A stretch of 64,000 nucleotides of DNA from the NCBI RefSeq assembly GCF_008122505.1, contig NZ_VSSB01000001.1, forward strand, positions 666,891 to 730,890, read 5' to 3'. Position 1 is the first letter of the stretch; each line of letters begins with the position of its first letter. The notes beneath the pieces were generated by a model, which was given only the letters and a program-made list of their open reading frames with translations, ran no database searches and was not told the DNA's origin. This document shows positions 1 to 9,076 of the stretch, piece by piece. The stretch comes from Agromyces mariniharenae (GTDB taxonomy: Bacteria > Actinomycetota > Actinomycetes > Actinomycetales > Microbacteriaceae). Both the position numbers and the translations under genes were made by a program.

Positions 1-1165
1 CGCCGGCATGGGAGACGCTGAGGACGCAGCCGGTGGCCTCGTCGAACTCGACGCCGGCGCCGAGGCCGTAGCTCGCCCCGCTCCGGCCGAAGTTCGGCGC
101 GAGGTCGGACCACCGCTGGGCCTGCAGCTCGGGCGTCACCCCCGCGCCCTCGCCGAGGGCCTCGCCCCACGCGTGCAGGTCGTCGAGCGTCGACACCATG
201 CCGCCACCGGCCCAGCTCTGGCCGTTCGACCAGTCGACGGTGTCGACGGGCGATCCGAGCGCCGGGCAGAAGACGGAGTACCCGTGGGTGAGCGGCGCCG
301 TGACCTGGCCGTCGGGCGCGAACCGGCTGCGGTCCATGCCGAACGGCTCGGTGATGCGGTCGTGGATGAGCGTGGCGAGGTCGGTGCCGGTCACCTGCTC
401 GAGGATGCCGCCGAGCAGGTAGTAGTTCGTGTTGGAGTACTCGAATCCCTCGCCTGGCGCGAAGTCGGCTCGCGGCGTCGCCGCGCCGATCGCGATGAGC
501 TCGTCGGGGGTCGGAATCCCATGCGGGTCGGCGCAGATGCGATCGACCTGCGCCCGCCCGGACTCGCCGATGCCGCTCGACTGGTTCAGCAGCATCCGCA
601 CCGTGATGCTCGACGCCTCGGGGAAGTCGGGGTACCACCGGTCGAGCGTGTCGTCGAGGCCCACGTCGAACCCGGCCTCGCCGATCACCTGCATCATGAC
701 GGTACTGACAATGGTCTTGGTGATGCTGCCGATCTTCTGCTGGTGGTCGGGGCCGATCGGCTCCCCCGTGCCGACCTCGGCCTCCCCGCGGTCCGTCACC
801 CACTCGCCCTCGCCGGGGATCCACACCCCGACGATGACGCCCGGCATCCCGGATGCCGCGAACCCCTCGTCGACCGCCGCTTCGAGTTCCGCGACCAGCT
901 CGGGGTCGAGCGAGCCGGACTCCGCGGCGGGCGATTCGGTGGCGGACGGGGACGGCTGCGCGGCATCCGACACGGAGCCCTGCGACCCCGACCAGATCGT
1001 CACCGCGATGACGACGATCGCGACGACCGCGATGACGATTCCGGTCCACAGCAGCGCCCGGCGCCTCGGTCTCGCGCCGGGCGGCCGGCCTCCTTCGGAA
1101 TCCCCGTCGGGCGGCGGAACGTCGCGCCCGGCGCCGTGGCCATCGGGTGCCGTCGGCTGGCTCAT
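1..1165 (-). CDS. serine hydrolase, beta-lactamase/D-Ala-D-Ala carboxypeptidase fold (3' end cut by window)
   Basis: A membrane-anchored serine hydrolase of the class C beta-lactamase / DD-peptidase superfamily. A Pro/Gly-rich cytoplasmic tail (about residues 1-36) is followed by one hydrophobic helix (38-58), a linker rich in Ser and Ala, and the extracellular hydrolase domain. The catalytic S-x-x-K is seen as S147-I-T-K150, the Y-x-N box as Y243-S-N245, and the third box as H386-A-G just at the window edge. The C-terminus lies outside the window. The ATG at 1165 begins with MSQPTAP. Substrate cannot be told: such proteins include esterases, peptidases and penicillin-binding homologues. It runs in the same direction as the M24/LacI pair but is separated from it by 62 bases. 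Confidence 0.88.
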   Translation of the reverse strand, partial: MSQPTAPDGHGAGRDVPPPDGDSEGGRPPGARPRRRALLWTGIVIAVVAIVVIAVTIWSGSQGSVSDAAQPSPSATESPAAESGSLDPELVAELEAAVDEGFAASGMPGVIVGVWIPGEGEWVTDRGEAEVGTGEPIGPDHQQKIGSITKTIVSTVMMQVIGEAGFDVGLDDTLDRWYPDFPEASSITVRMLLNQSSGIGESGRAQVDRICADPHGIPTPDELIAIGAATPRADFAPGEGFEYSNTNYYLLGGILEQVTGTDLATLIHDRITEPFGMDRSRFAPDGQVTAPLTHGYSVFCPALGSPVDTVDWSNGQSWAGGGMVSTLDDLHAWGEALGEGAGVTPELQAQRWSDLAPNFGRSGASYGLGAGVEFDEATGCVLSVSHAG

Positions 1166-1227
1166 GGTGGATGCTACCGCGCCGCGATCGCGGTGCTGAA
1201 GGAACCTCATGGCCCCGGTCCGGGGGG

Positions 1228-2361
1228 TCAGGCGACGTCGCTCGAACCGCGTTCGAGCTCGAGCGGGCGTTCGCGTCCGGCGACCCGCGTGGTCGGCCAG
1301 CGCGGATCGATCGTGAGCACCTCGAAGCCGGACGCCCCGTGCAGCACGGTGTCCTCCACCTTCGCGCCCGGCGCGGTGGGGTTCCACGCGAACGCCTGGC
1401 CCGCGTGCACCACGTCGGCGATGCCCGGCACCGCACGGGGGTCGCGGCCGGAGTAGCCGGCGGCGCCGCCCTGATGGTGGCGCCGCCACTCCTCGGGGTC
1501 GAAGCCGTTGGCCGCGTAGGCGGCGGTGCCGGACGCGAACACGTCGCCGAGCGTGGCGCCCGGCACGGTGGCGTCGAGGAACGCCGACTCGACCTCGAGG
1601 ATGCGGCGCGCGGCATCCGCCTCGCCCGGATCGACCGGCCCGAACCGCACCCAGCGCGTCGCGTTCGCGATGAGCCCGTGCCGGCGTCCGCAGACGACGA
1701 GCATGGCCCGGTCGCCGAGCGCCGCGTCGGTGGGCAGCGGATGCCGGTGGGCGAGCCGTGACCGTCCGGCGACGAGCGTCACGAGGGGGTCGATGCCGCG
1801 TGCCACGAGGTCGCCCGCGAGCCGTGACGCCACGGCGCGCTCGGGGTCGGGCGGGACCGCGGCGAGCGCGGCATCCGTCAGCACCTCGGCCACCTCGCGG
1901 CCGAGCGCGCGGTACCGGGCGAGCTCGGCCGGCAGCAGGCACGCCCGCGCGGCCCGCAGCTCGGCGGCGACGTCGGCCTCCTCGAGGTCGGCGATGCCGG
2001 CGGGCACGAGCGGCTCGTGCCAGGGCACCCGAGTGACGTCGAGGTCGCCGGCGTCGCCGAGCTCCTCGTCGAGCATCCGGTCGGCCTCGTTGTCGAACAC
2101 GCGCAGCTCGACACCGTCGCGCGTCACGACCCCCGCGACGACCGCATCGCCCGCGAGCGAGACGTGCGTGCGCGCGCCGTCGAGCACCCAGGCGAGGGCC
2201 GTGTGCGAGCGCAGCACGAGCGAGTCGGCGCCGCGTCGGTCGAGCAGCTCGACGAGGCGCGCGTGCTTCGCCGCGCGATCGGCGACCGATGGGGGCATCA
2301 CGGCGGATGCCGCGTCGGAGACCGCGTCGGAGGCGGCGACCGATGCCGCGACGCCCGTCAC
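1228..2361 (-). CDS. M24 peptidase-fold protein, probably metal-free
   Basis: About 377 residues with a creatinase-like N-terminal domain and a C-terminal pita-bread (M24, Xaa-Pro peptidase-like) domain. The block that normally carries the two metal-binding aspartates (D-x-G ... S-D-x-T-R) reads VVCGRRHGLIANATRWVRF, so both Asp positions are Cys/Gly and Asn. HHQGG and the late VEDTVL acidic segment remain. Peptidase activity is therefore doubtful. The GTG at 2361 overlaps the LacI stop (GTGA), which suggests translational coupling; an ATG at 2298 would remove a 21-residue low-complexity lead (VTGVAASVAASDAVSDAASAV) and give 356 residues. Co-transcribed with LacI, so it probably belongs to the sugar regulon across the promoter. 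Confidence 0.8.
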   Translation of the reverse strand: MTGVAASVAASDAVSDAASAVMPPSVADRAAKHARLVELLDRRGADSLVLRSHTALAWVLDGARTHVSLAGDAVVAGVVTRDGVELRVFDNEADRMLDEELGDAGDLDVTRVPWHEPLVPAGIADLEEADVAAELRAARACLLPAELARYRALGREVAEVLTDAALAAVPPDPERAVASRLAGDLVARGIDPLVTLVAGRSRLAHRHPLPTDAALGDRAMLVVCGRRHGLIANATRWVRFGPVDPGEADAARRILEVESAFLDATVPGATLGDVFASGTAAYAANGFDPEEWRRHHQGGAAGYSGRDPRAVPGIADVVHAGQAFAWNPTAPGAKVEDTVLHGASGFEVLTIDPRWPTTRVAGRERPLELERGSSDVA

Positions 2362-3368
2362 CCGACGGGACCCGTGCTCTCGCGCGCCTCGAGCCGCGGC
2401 CGGTACAGCACCGAGTGCTCGATCGGCCCGCCCGCGATGAGGGTGCGCAGGCGCGCCCACACCTGGGCGCCGATCTCGCCGCGCGGCACCGACATGCTCG
2501 TGAGGCTCGGGGTGGCGAACCCCGCCATCGGCACGTCGTCGAAGCCGGCGATCGAGAGGTCGCCCGGCACGTCGACGCCGAGTTGCCGGAGCCGCGTCAT
2601 GAGGCCGAGGGCGACGAGGTCGTTGAACGCGATGACCGCCGTCGCGCCGTCGTCGCGCGCGCCGAGCACGGCCTCGGCGAGCGCGTAGCCGTCCTCGAGC
2701 CGGGAGCCACCGGGCACGACGTCGATGCGGAGGTCGGGATGCACCTGCTCCGCCTCCTCCACGCCGCGCAGGCGCTCGGCGTTCGAGGCGCTCGTGGCCG
2801 GACCGCTCACGTACGCGAGGTGGCGGTGGCCGAGCCCGAGCAGGTGCTCGACGAGGTCGCGGATGCCGCGCACGTAGTCCACGCCGATGATCGGCACGTC
2901 GGCGTCGGGCAGCGGGCGGTTCACGACCACGACGGGCGCGACCTGCTCGACGAGCCGGCGGAGCCGCTGCTCGGGCATGCGGGGCGCGCAGAGCACGATC
3001 GCGTCGCATCGGTGCCGCGCCTCGATGGCGGTCGCCTCCTCGTCGTCGACCCGCTCGGCGGTGTCGGCGACGAGCACGCGGTAGCCGTCGGATGCCGCGG
3101 CGAGGCTCAGGCCCTTGAGGATGCCCTGGAACAGCGGGTTCTCGAGGTCGGGCACGACCATCGCGATCGTGTCGTTGCGTCCGTGGACGAGGCTCCGCGC
3201 GGCGACGCTGGGCGAGTAGCCGAGCGTCGCGATGGACGCCTGCACGCGCTGCACGATGGCTGGGTCGACGGTCTGCTTGCCGTTCAGCACGCGGGACACC
3301 GAGGCCTGCGACACGCCCGCGTGCGCCGCGACGTCGGCGATCGTCGTGGCGCGACTCCGCTCGCCCAT
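2358..3368 (-). CDS. LacI-family transcriptional regulator of the uronate locus
   Basis: 336 residues. An N-terminal LacI helix-turn-helix (about residues 9-30, TIADVAAHAGVSQASVSRVL) with hinge, then a periplasmic-binding-protein-like sensor domain (about 65-336; IAMVVPDLENPLFQGILKG, and GFDDVPMAGFATPSLTSM near the end, both typical). It stands head to head with the six-gene uronate/aldarate operon beginning at 3549, and two LacI-type palindromes lie in the 180-base gap, so it most likely represses that operon and itself. Effector is unknown; a uronate or aldarate intermediate is the natural guess. Confidence 0.92.
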   Translation of the reverse strand: MGERSRATTIADVAAHAGVSQASVSRVLNGKQTVDPAIVQRVQASIATLGYSPSVAARSLVHGRNDTIAMVVPDLENPLFQGILKGLSLAAASDGYRVLVADTAERVDDEEATAIEARHRCDAIVLCAPRMPEQRLRRLVEQVAPVVVVNRPLPDADVPIIGVDYVRGIRDLVEHLLGLGHRHLAYVSGPATSASNAERLRGVEEAEQVHPDLRIDVVPGGSRLEDGYALAEAVLGARDDGATAVIAFNDLVALGLMTRLRQLGVDVPGDLSIAGFDDVPMAGFATPSLTSMSVPRGEIGAQVWARLRTLIAGGPIEHSVLYRPRLEARESTGPVG

Positions 3369-3444
3369 GGCCCTCCTCTCCTGCCGCGCCCCCTCGTCGG
3401 CGGCAACGCCGGTCGGACGCCGGGGCGCACCGTACGCCGCCTTC

Positions 3445-3462
3445 CGGGAAACCGGTTCCTCA
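3445..3462. promoter_or_regulatory. LacI-type operator, proximal to lacI
   Basis: CGGGAAACCGGTTCCTCA is an imperfect palindrome around a central CCGG, of the usual LacI-family form, 77 bases upstream of the lacI start. It probably mediates autoregulation or looping with the second site 67 bases away. Confidence 0.6.
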
Positions 3463-3511
3463 GTGTACCCGCGAAGTTGCCCGGGACCGCCGAAGTCACC
3501 TAGGCTCTCCT

Positions 3512-3529
3512 CGAGAAAGCGGTTTCTCG
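3512..3529. promoter_or_regulatory. LacI-type operator, proximal to the uronate operon
   Basis: CGAGAAAGCGGTTTCTCG, palindromic except at the centre (one mismatched pair), ends 19 bases before the ATG at 3549. The position between promoter and ribosome binding site fits a repressor site. The GGAGGG ribosome binding site lies just after it (about 3540-3545). Confidence 0.7.
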
Positions 3530-3548
3530 AACACGCATTGGAGGGCGC

Positions 3549-4463
3549 ATGCTCGTCGTCGTCACCGGCTCGTCGGGCCGGCTCGGACGGAGCCTGAGCG
3601 CCGGGCTCGCGGCATCCGGGCACTCGGTCGTCGGCGTCGATCGCGCGCCGGCCGGACTCGACGGCGTGGACGAGCGCGTGCTCGACCTGCGCGACGAGCA
3701 CGCGACGGGCGAGCTCGTCGACGCGCTCCGGCCCGACGCGGTCGTGCACCTCGCGGGCATCGCGGTGCCGTTCAGCGCGCCCGAGCGCGAGATCCTCGTC
3801 ACGAACACGACCCTCGTGCACACGGTCTTCGCCGCCGCCGCCCGGGCCGGCGTGCGACGCGTGCTCGCCGCGTCGAGCCCCACGGTCGTCGGCTACAGCG
3901 CGCCGACGTGGCGGGCCACCGCCGTGCCCATCGACGAGACCCATCCGACGCAGCCCGCGAACGCCTACGCGCTGTCGAAGGCCGTGATCGAGGAGGCCGT
4001 GCGCATGTTCGCGCGCACGTCGTCGGGCGCCTACGGGTTCTTCCGGCCGTGCTACGTGATCTCGCCCGCGGAGTGGCGCGGCGCGCCCACCCAGCAGGGC
4101 CACACGATCGCCGAACGCCTCGCCGACCCGTCGCTCGCGGCCGTCAGCCTCTTCAACTACCTCGACGCCCGCGACGCCGCGGCGTTCGTCGACGCGTGGC
4201 TCGCCGCGCCCGCCGACGTCGTCGACGGCGAGGGGTTCTTCGTCGGCGCCGCCGACGCGCTCGCCGCCCGGCCGGTCGCCGAGCTGTGGCGCGAGTTCGC
4301 CCCTGCGCTCGGCGTCGGCGCCGACGCGCTCATGGGAACGCGGCCCGTCTTCTCCGTCGACAAGGCCGCCGAGCGGCTGGGCTGGCGCCCCGAACGCGAC
4401 TGGCGCAGCGAGCTCACGGCGGCCGCGGCCGCCACCACCCCCACCGAATCGAGGGCATCATGA
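3549..4463 (+). CDS. NAD-dependent epimerase/dehydratase, probable uronate dehydrogenase
   Basis: 304 residues, extended short-chain dehydrogenase with N-terminal Rossmann motif TGSSGRLG (about 6-13), VVHLAGIA at about 72-79 and the Y-x-x-x-K catalytic pair in YALSK (about 140-144). Uronate dehydrogenases belong to this family and oxidise glucuronate or galacturonate to the aldarolactone with NAD. The next three genes encode the following steps of exactly that oxidative pathway, which is the main reason for the call. Family membership alone would also allow other nucleotide-sugar or lactone substrates. First gene of an operon whose members all overlap or nearly touch; its stop overlaps the next ATG (ATGA). 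Confidence 0.78.
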   Translation: MLVVVTGSSGRLGRSLSAGLAASGHSVVGVDRAPAGLDGVDERVLDLRDEHATGELVDALRPDAVVHLAGIAVPFSAPEREILVTNTTLVHTVFAAAARAGVRRVLAASSPTVVGYSAPTWRATAVPIDETHPTQPANAYALSKAVIEEAVRMFARTSSGAYGFFRPCYVISPAEWRGAPTQQGHTIAERLADPSLAAVSLFNYLDARDAAAFVDAWLAAPADVVDGEGFFVGAADALAARPVAELWREFAPALGVGADALMGTRPVFSVDKAAERLGWRPERDWRSELTAAAAATTPTESRAS

Positions 4464-5404
4464 CCACACCCGCACCCGCCTTCGACGGGGTGCTGTTCTT
4501 CCCCGTGACGCCGTTCGACGCATCGGGCGCCGTCGACCTCGACGTGCTGGCCGACCACGTCGACTCGCGGCTCCGGTGGGGACCCGGCGGCGTCTTCCCC
4601 GCGTGCGGCACCGGCGAGTTCCACGCCCTCGCGGGGCGCGAGGCGATCGACGTCGTGCGCGCCACGGTCGACGTGGTCGGCGGTCGAGTGCCGGTGATCG
4701 CGGGAGCCGGCGGACCGCTGGGCCACGCGATCGAGCTCGCACGCGGTGCGGCCGAGGCCGGCGCCGACGGGCTGCTCCTGCTGCCGCCGTACCTCGTCGC
4801 GGGCACCACCGACGGACTCGTGGCCTGGGTCGAGGCGGTCGCCGCGGCATCCGACCTGCCCGTCATCGTGTACCACCGCGGCACCGCGCGCTACACCGCC
4901 GACGCCATCACGCGCTTGGCCGCGAACCCGAAGGTCGTCGGCTTCAAGGACGGCACGGGCGACATCGGCCTCGCGCAGGAGATCGTGCTCGCCGCCGAGG
5001 CGACCGGACGCGACCTGCAGTTCTTCAACGGCCTGCTCACGGCCGAGCTCAGCCAGGGCGCGTACCGGGGCATCGGCATCCCGCTGTACTCGTCGGCCGC
5101 GTTCGCGATGATCCCCGAGGTCGCCGCCCTGCACCATCGCGCCTACACCGAGGGCGACGAGGCCACGCGGATGACGCTGCTGCGCGAGTTCTACACGCCC
5201 CTCGTGCGGCTCCGCGACGAGGCCCCGGGCTTCGGCGTCTCGCTCATCAAGGCGGGCCTGCGGCTGCGCGGACTCGATGTCGGATCGGTGCGCCCGCCGC
5301 TCGTCGACCCCACGCCCGACCAGGAGGCGCGCCTCGGCGCCGTCCTCGACGCCGGGCTCGCCCTCGCCGAGCGCCTCGGCACCGCGGCGACGGCGCCGCG
5401 GTGA
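4460..5404 (+). CDS. kdgD: 5-dehydro-4-deoxyglucarate dehydratase (KdgD)
   Basis: 314 residues of the DHDPS/NAL aldolase superfamily. Early motif FFPVTPFDASG, then GGVFPACGTGEFHAL (glycine-rich loop typical of KdgD), the Tyr in VIVYHRG and the Schiff-base Lys in VVGFKDGTGD. KdgD dehydrates and decarboxylates 5-dehydro-4-deoxy-glucarate to 2,5-dioxopentanoate. The length fits the family (about 300). The ATG at 4460 overlaps the preceding stop by four bases. Flanked by an enolase-superfamily dehydratase and a dioxovalerate dehydrogenase, so the pathway assignment is strong. Confidence 0.93.
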   Translation: MTTPAPAFDGVLFFPVTPFDASGAVDLDVLADHVDSRLRWGPGGVFPACGTGEFHALAGREAIDVVRATVDVVGGRVPVIAGAGGPLGHAIELARGAAEAGADGLLLLPPYLVAGTTDGLVAWVEAVAAASDLPVIVYHRGTARYTADAITRLAANPKVVGFKDGTGDIGLAQEIVLAAEATGRDLQFFNGLLTAELSQGAYRGIGIPLYSSAAFAMIPEVAALHHRAYTEGDEATRMTLLREFYTPLVRLRDEAPGFGVSLIKAGLRLRGLDVGSVRPPLVDPTPDQEARLGAVLDAGLALAERLGTAATAPR

Positions 5405-6465
5405 CCGAGGTCATCCGGAGCCTGCGCACGCGCGCGATCCGCGTGCCGCTCACGCGGCCGTGGGGACCCGACGTGCGCGACCTCTCGCTCGTCGAGGTCG
5501 TCGTGGAGGACTCCGCGGGAGATGTCGGTTCCGGCTTCTCGTGGACCCCGTCGATCGGCGCCGCCGCGGTGCAGGCGCACCTCGACCACGACATCGCGGC
5601 GTACGCGGTCGGACGCGACGCCGACGCCGAGTCGCTGTGGCATCCGCTCTGGGCGCACCTGCACGAGGGCGGCGGAGGAGGCATCACGACCATCGCGATG
5701 GCCGGACTCGACCTCGCGCTCTGGGACCTCGCCGCACGTCGCGCCGGCGTCGGCATCACCGACCACCTCGGCCGCCGGCACGAGACCGCCGAGGTCTACG
5801 GCAGCGGCGTCAACCTGCACTACCCGCTCGACGAGCTCGCTGCGCAGGCCGAGCGCTGGGTCGCCTCCGGCTTCGACGCCGTCAAGGTGAAGGTCGGCAG
5901 CCCCGGCCTCGCGCGCGACCTCGAGCGGATCGCGGCCGTGCGCGACGTCATCGGCCCCGAGCGCCGGCTCATGGTCGACGCGAACCAGCGCTGGACCCTC
6001 GAACAGGCCGAGCGCGCGATCGGCGAGCTCGCCGCGTTCGACCTCTCCTGGGTCGAGGAGCCGCTGCGCGCCGACGACCTCGCCGCGCACGTCGCGCTGC
6101 GCGAGCGCATCGAGGTGCCCATCGCCCTCGGCGAGAACCTGCACACCCGCTACCGGTTCGCCGAGTTCATCGACGCGGGCGCCGTCTCGATCGTGCAGCC
6201 GAACATCGTGCGCGTCGGCGGCATCACGCCCTTCCGCGAGATCGCGACACTCGTTGACGACCGCGGCGTCGAGCTCGCGCCGCACCTGCTGCTCGAGCTC
6301 TCGGCGCAGCTCGCCCTGACGCTGCCCGGCGACCACCTCGTCGAGTCCGTCGAGGACGCCTCCTTCGAGGCGCTCGGCGCGCTCGCGTCGCCCTCCCCCG
6401 TCGCCGTGACGGGCGCCGAGGTGCGCACGACGGGGCAGCCCGGGCTCGGCATCCGATTCAATTGA
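5401..6465 (+). CDS. enolase-superfamily (mandelate racemase type) aldarate dehydratase or lactone cycloisomerase
   Basis: 354 residues. N-terminal capping domain, then a TIM barrel with the general-base pair in VKVKVG (K-x-K), metal ligands in DANQRW, VEEPL and GENLHTR, and a histidine in APHLLLELS. In this operon the expected role is to turn galactarate/glucarate, or its lactone, into 5-dehydro-4-deoxyglucarate, the KdgD substrate. The sequence alone does not separate a glucarate/galactarate dehydratase from a galactarolactone cycloisomerase. GTG start at 5401 overlaps the kdgD stop (GTGA), implying coupled translation. Confidence 0.85.
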   Translation: MTEVIRSLRTRAIRVPLTRPWGPDVRDLSLVEVVVEDSAGDVGSGFSWTPSIGAAAVQAHLDHDIAAYAVGRDADAESLWHPLWAHLHEGGGGGITTIAMAGLDLALWDLAARRAGVGITDHLGRRHETAEVYGSGVNLHYPLDELAAQAERWVASGFDAVKVKVGSPGLARDLERIAAVRDVIGPERRLMVDANQRWTLEQAERAIGELAAFDLSWVEEPLRADDLAAHVALRERIEVPIALGENLHTRYRFAEFIDAGAVSIVQPNIVRVGGITPFREIATLVDDRGVELAPHLLLELSAQLALTLPGDHLVESVEDASFEALGALASPSPVAVTGAEVRTTGQPGLGIRFN

Positions 6466-6470
6466 CATGC

Positions 6471-6490
6471 ACGGATGCCGCGGCATCCGT
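6471..6490. repeat. perfect 20-bp palindrome of the GGATGCC family
   Basis: ACGGATGCCGCGGCATCCGT is its own reverse complement and fills the short gap between the racemase-type gene and the aldehyde dehydrogenase. It can form a small hairpin or be a protein site. There is no T-run after it, so a classical terminator inside this operon is unlikely. One of several copies in the window. Confidence 0.85.
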
Positions 6491-6506
6491 TGACTCTGGA
6501 GGAACC

Positions 6507-8015
6507 ATGACCAGCACCGCGACCACCACCACCACCGCGGCATCCGCCTCGACCGACCGCGTCGACGGGCTCGACGACGTCGCCGCGGGCGCACGCGCCG
6601 CCTTCGCGACCACCGTCGCCTCGACCGCCGCCGACCGCGCGACCTGGCTCACCGCCGTCGCCGACGCGCTCGACGCCGCGGCCGACGAGCTCGTCCCTCT
6701 GGCCGACGAGGAGTCGCACCTCGGCACGGCGCGGCTGACGGGCGAGCTCGCGCGCACGACCGCCCAGCTGCGCCTGTTCGCGACGGCGATCGTCGAGGGG
6801 TCCTACCTCGAGGCGACGATCGACCACCCCGACCCGACGACCACGCCGCCGCGGCCCGACCTGCGCCGCATCCTGCGCCCGCTCGGCCCGGTCGCCGTGT
6901 TCAGCGCCTCCAACTTCCCGTTCGCGTTCTCGGTCGCGGGCGGCGACACCGCGTCGGCACTCGCCGCCGGATGCCCCGTCATCGTGAAGGGCCACTCCGC
7001 CCACCCGCGGCTGTCCCGGCGCACCGCCGAGGTCGTGGCGGGCGCGCTCGCGGCGGCGGGCGCCCCCGACGGGATCTTCGGACACGTCGAGGGACGCGAG
7101 ACGGGCGTCGCGCTCGTGCGACACCCCGAGATCCGCGCGGTCGGCTTCACCGGCTCGCTGCACGGCGGACGGGCGCTCTTCGACCTCGCGTCGTCGCGTC
7201 CCGACCCGATCCCGTTCTACGGCGAGCTCAGCGCGGTGAACCCGGTGCTCATCACCGCGTCGGCGCTCGACGCGCGCGCCGACGAGCTCGCCGCCGGCCT
7301 CGCCGCGTCGTTCACGCTCGGCGCCGGCCAGTTCTGCACGAACCCGGGCGTCGTGTTCGCGCCCGCCGGGTCGGACTTCGCCGCTCGGGTCGCTTCGGCG
7401 GTGGGCGCCGCGGCATCCGTGCCCATGCTCACCGACGGCATCGCCGCCGCCTTCGCGAGCGGACTCGAGGCACTCGCGGCCCGCGACGACGTGTCGGTGG
7501 TGGCGGGCGACGTCGCGCAGCAGCCCGGCACCGCATCGGCGGTCGTGCTCTCGACGACGGCGTCGGCCGTGCGCGCCGACCCCGGCGCCCTGCTGGCGGA
7601 GTGCTTCGGTCCGTCGACCCTCGTGGTCGAGTACGACGACGTCGACGACGCGCTCGCGGCGATCCGAGCGGTGGGCGGCAGCCTCACGGCGACCGTGCAC
7701 GCCGAGCCCGGCGAGGACCTCACCGGCATCCTGGCGGTGCTCACCGAGGTGGCCGGACGCGTGCTCTTCGCCGGATGGCCCACGGGCGTCGCGGTCAGCT
7801 GGGCGCAGCAGCACGGCGGTCCGTGGCCGTCGACCACGTCGATCCACACGTCGGTCGGGGTCACCGCGCTGCGCCGCTTCCTGCGACCGGTCGCCTACCA
7901 GGACGCACCCGAGTCGGCGCTGCCGCTCGAGCTCCGCGATGAGAACGCGCTCGGCATCCCGCGCCGCGTCGACGGCGTGCTCGTCGTGCCGACGGCCGAC
8001 CGTCACCCGTCATGA
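6507..8015 (+). CDS. 2,5-dioxovalerate (alpha-ketoglutaric semialdehyde) dehydrogenase
   Basis: 502 residues, aldehyde dehydrogenase superfamily. Visible motifs: FSASNFPFAFSVAGGDTASALAAG, cofactor-loop FTGS, catalytic Glu in YGELSAVNP, and the nucleophile Cys in GAGQFCTNPG; these variants are typical of NADP-dependent dioxovalerate dehydrogenases. The reaction oxidises 2,5-dioxopentanoate from KdgD to 2-oxoglutarate, feeding the TCA cycle. The ATG at 6507 is chosen because TGGAGGA sits four bases upstream. The N-terminus (about 1-17) is a Thr/Ala/Ser run of low complexity. Confidence 0.9.
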   Translation: MTSTATTTTTAASASTDRVDGLDDVAAGARAAFATTVASTAADRATWLTAVADALDAAADELVPLADEESHLGTARLTGELARTTAQLRLFATAIVEGSYLEATIDHPDPTTTPPRPDLRRILRPLGPVAVFSASNFPFAFSVAGGDTASALAAGCPVIVKGHSAHPRLSRRTAEVVAGALAAAGAPDGIFGHVEGRETGVALVRHPEIRAVGFTGSLHGGRALFDLASSRPDPIPFYGELSAVNPVLITASALDARADELAAGLAASFTLGAGQFCTNPGVVFAPAGSDFAARVASAVGAAASVPMLTDGIAAAFASGLEALAARDDVSVVAGDVAQQPGTASAVVLSTTASAVRADPGALLAECFGPSTLVVEYDDVDDALAAIRAVGGSLTATVHAEPGEDLTGILAVLTEVAGRVLFAGWPTGVAVSWAQQHGGPWPSTTSIHTSVGVTALRRFLRPVAYQDAPESALPLELRDENALGIPRRVDGVLVVPTADRHPS

Positions 8016-9076
8016 CGGACGACGCCGTCACCACCCACGACGCGTTCCACCCGGGTCGCGTGTGGCTGGACACGAACGGGGAACGCATCCACGCGCACGG
8101 CGGATCGATCTTCGACGAGGCCGGCGTCTACTACTGGTACGGCGAGAACAAGGAGTTCACGCGCCCCGGGAACGGCATCCGGACCTGGGGCGTGCGCTGC
8201 TACCGCTCGACGGACCTCTACAACTGGGAGGACCTCGGGTTGATCATCCCGCCCGACGAGGACGACCCGACCTCCCCGCTGCACCCCGCCCGGCAGCTCG
8301 ATCGTCCGCACATCGCCTTCAACGCCGCCACCGGCACGTACGTGTGCTGGATCAAGGTGATGGGCGGTGACGTGCAGCTCTCGACGGTGCTCGTGGCCGA
8401 CTCCTTCCTCGGCCCGTACCGCATCGTGCACCGCGACTTCCGGCCGCTCGGCATGAACGCGGGCGACTTCGACCTGGTCGTGCACCCGACCGACGGCAAG
8501 GGCTACTACGTGTTCGAGCGCGTGCACAGCGAGCTCGTCTGGGCGGACCTCACCGACGACTACACCGACGTGACCGGGTACTACACGACGCACTTCCCGC
8601 TGCGCCAGCCGCCGTTCGTTCGCGAAGCGCCGGCGTACTTCTCACGCGGAGGACGCCACTACCTCGTCACGTCGGGCACCACGTCGTACTTCCCCAATCC
8701 GTCCGAGGTTGCCGTTGCCGACACCTACCACGGACCCTGGACCACACTCGGCGACGTGCACCCCGACGACGCGTCGCGCACGTCCTTCCGCACGCAGGTC
8801 AGCTCGGTCTTCCGGCACCCGGCGAAGCGCGACCTCTACATCGCGCTCGGCGACCGCTGGGTCCCCGGCCTGGCGGCCGACGCGTCGAACTTCGAGCGCG
8901 AGTTCGAGCGGATGTTCGACCCGGACGATCCGGAGCGCGACCTCGTGCTTCCGACCGTCGACACCTCCGTCGCCGACTACGCCTGGCTGCCGATCCGGTT
9001 CGACACGGGCGTCCCACGCATCGACTGGCGCGACGAATGGCGGCTCGACGAGTTCGAGGATGTCCACCCCTCGTGA
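8012..9076 (+). CDS. glycoside hydrolase family 43-like five-blade propeller protein
   Basis: 354 residues, no signal peptide, so cytoplasmic. The repeated pattern (GGSIFDEAGVYYWYGENK, STDLYNWEDLG, NAATGTYVCWIK, NAGDFDLVVHPTDGKGYYVF, VREAPAYFSRGGRHYLVTSG) is that of GH43-like beta-propellers, with acidic residues at the expected blade starts. It may remove arabinose, xylose or galactose from a short oligosaccharide after import. Its ATG overlaps the dehydrogenase stop (ATGA) and the MFS gene overlaps its own stop, so it is part of the uronate operon. Substrate is inferred only from context. Confidence 0.75.
   Translation: MTDDAVTTHDAFHPGRVWLDTNGERIHAHGGSIFDEAGVYYWYGENKEFTRPGNGIRTWGVRCYRSTDLYNWEDLGLIIPPDEDDPTSPLHPARQLDRPHIAFNAATGTYVCWIKVMGGDVQLSTVLVADSFLGPYRIVHRDFRPLGMNAGDFDLVVHPTDGKGYYVFERVHSELVWADLTDDYTDVTGYYTTHFPLRQPPFVREAPAYFSRGGRHYLVTSGTTSYFPNPSEVAVADTYHGPWTTLGDVHPDDASRTSFRTQVSSVFRHPAKRDLYIALGDRWVPGLAADASNFEREFERMFDPDDPERDLVLPTVDTSVADYAWLPIRFDTGVPRIDWRDEWRLDEFEDVHPS

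Noticed and set aside
8..1456. Long open frame on the plus strand over the serine hydrolase gene
   Set aside because: It is the shadow of the minus-strand gene with clear catalytic motifs. Strong G/C bias at third positions keeps other frames open, and similar shadows occur over nearly every gene here.
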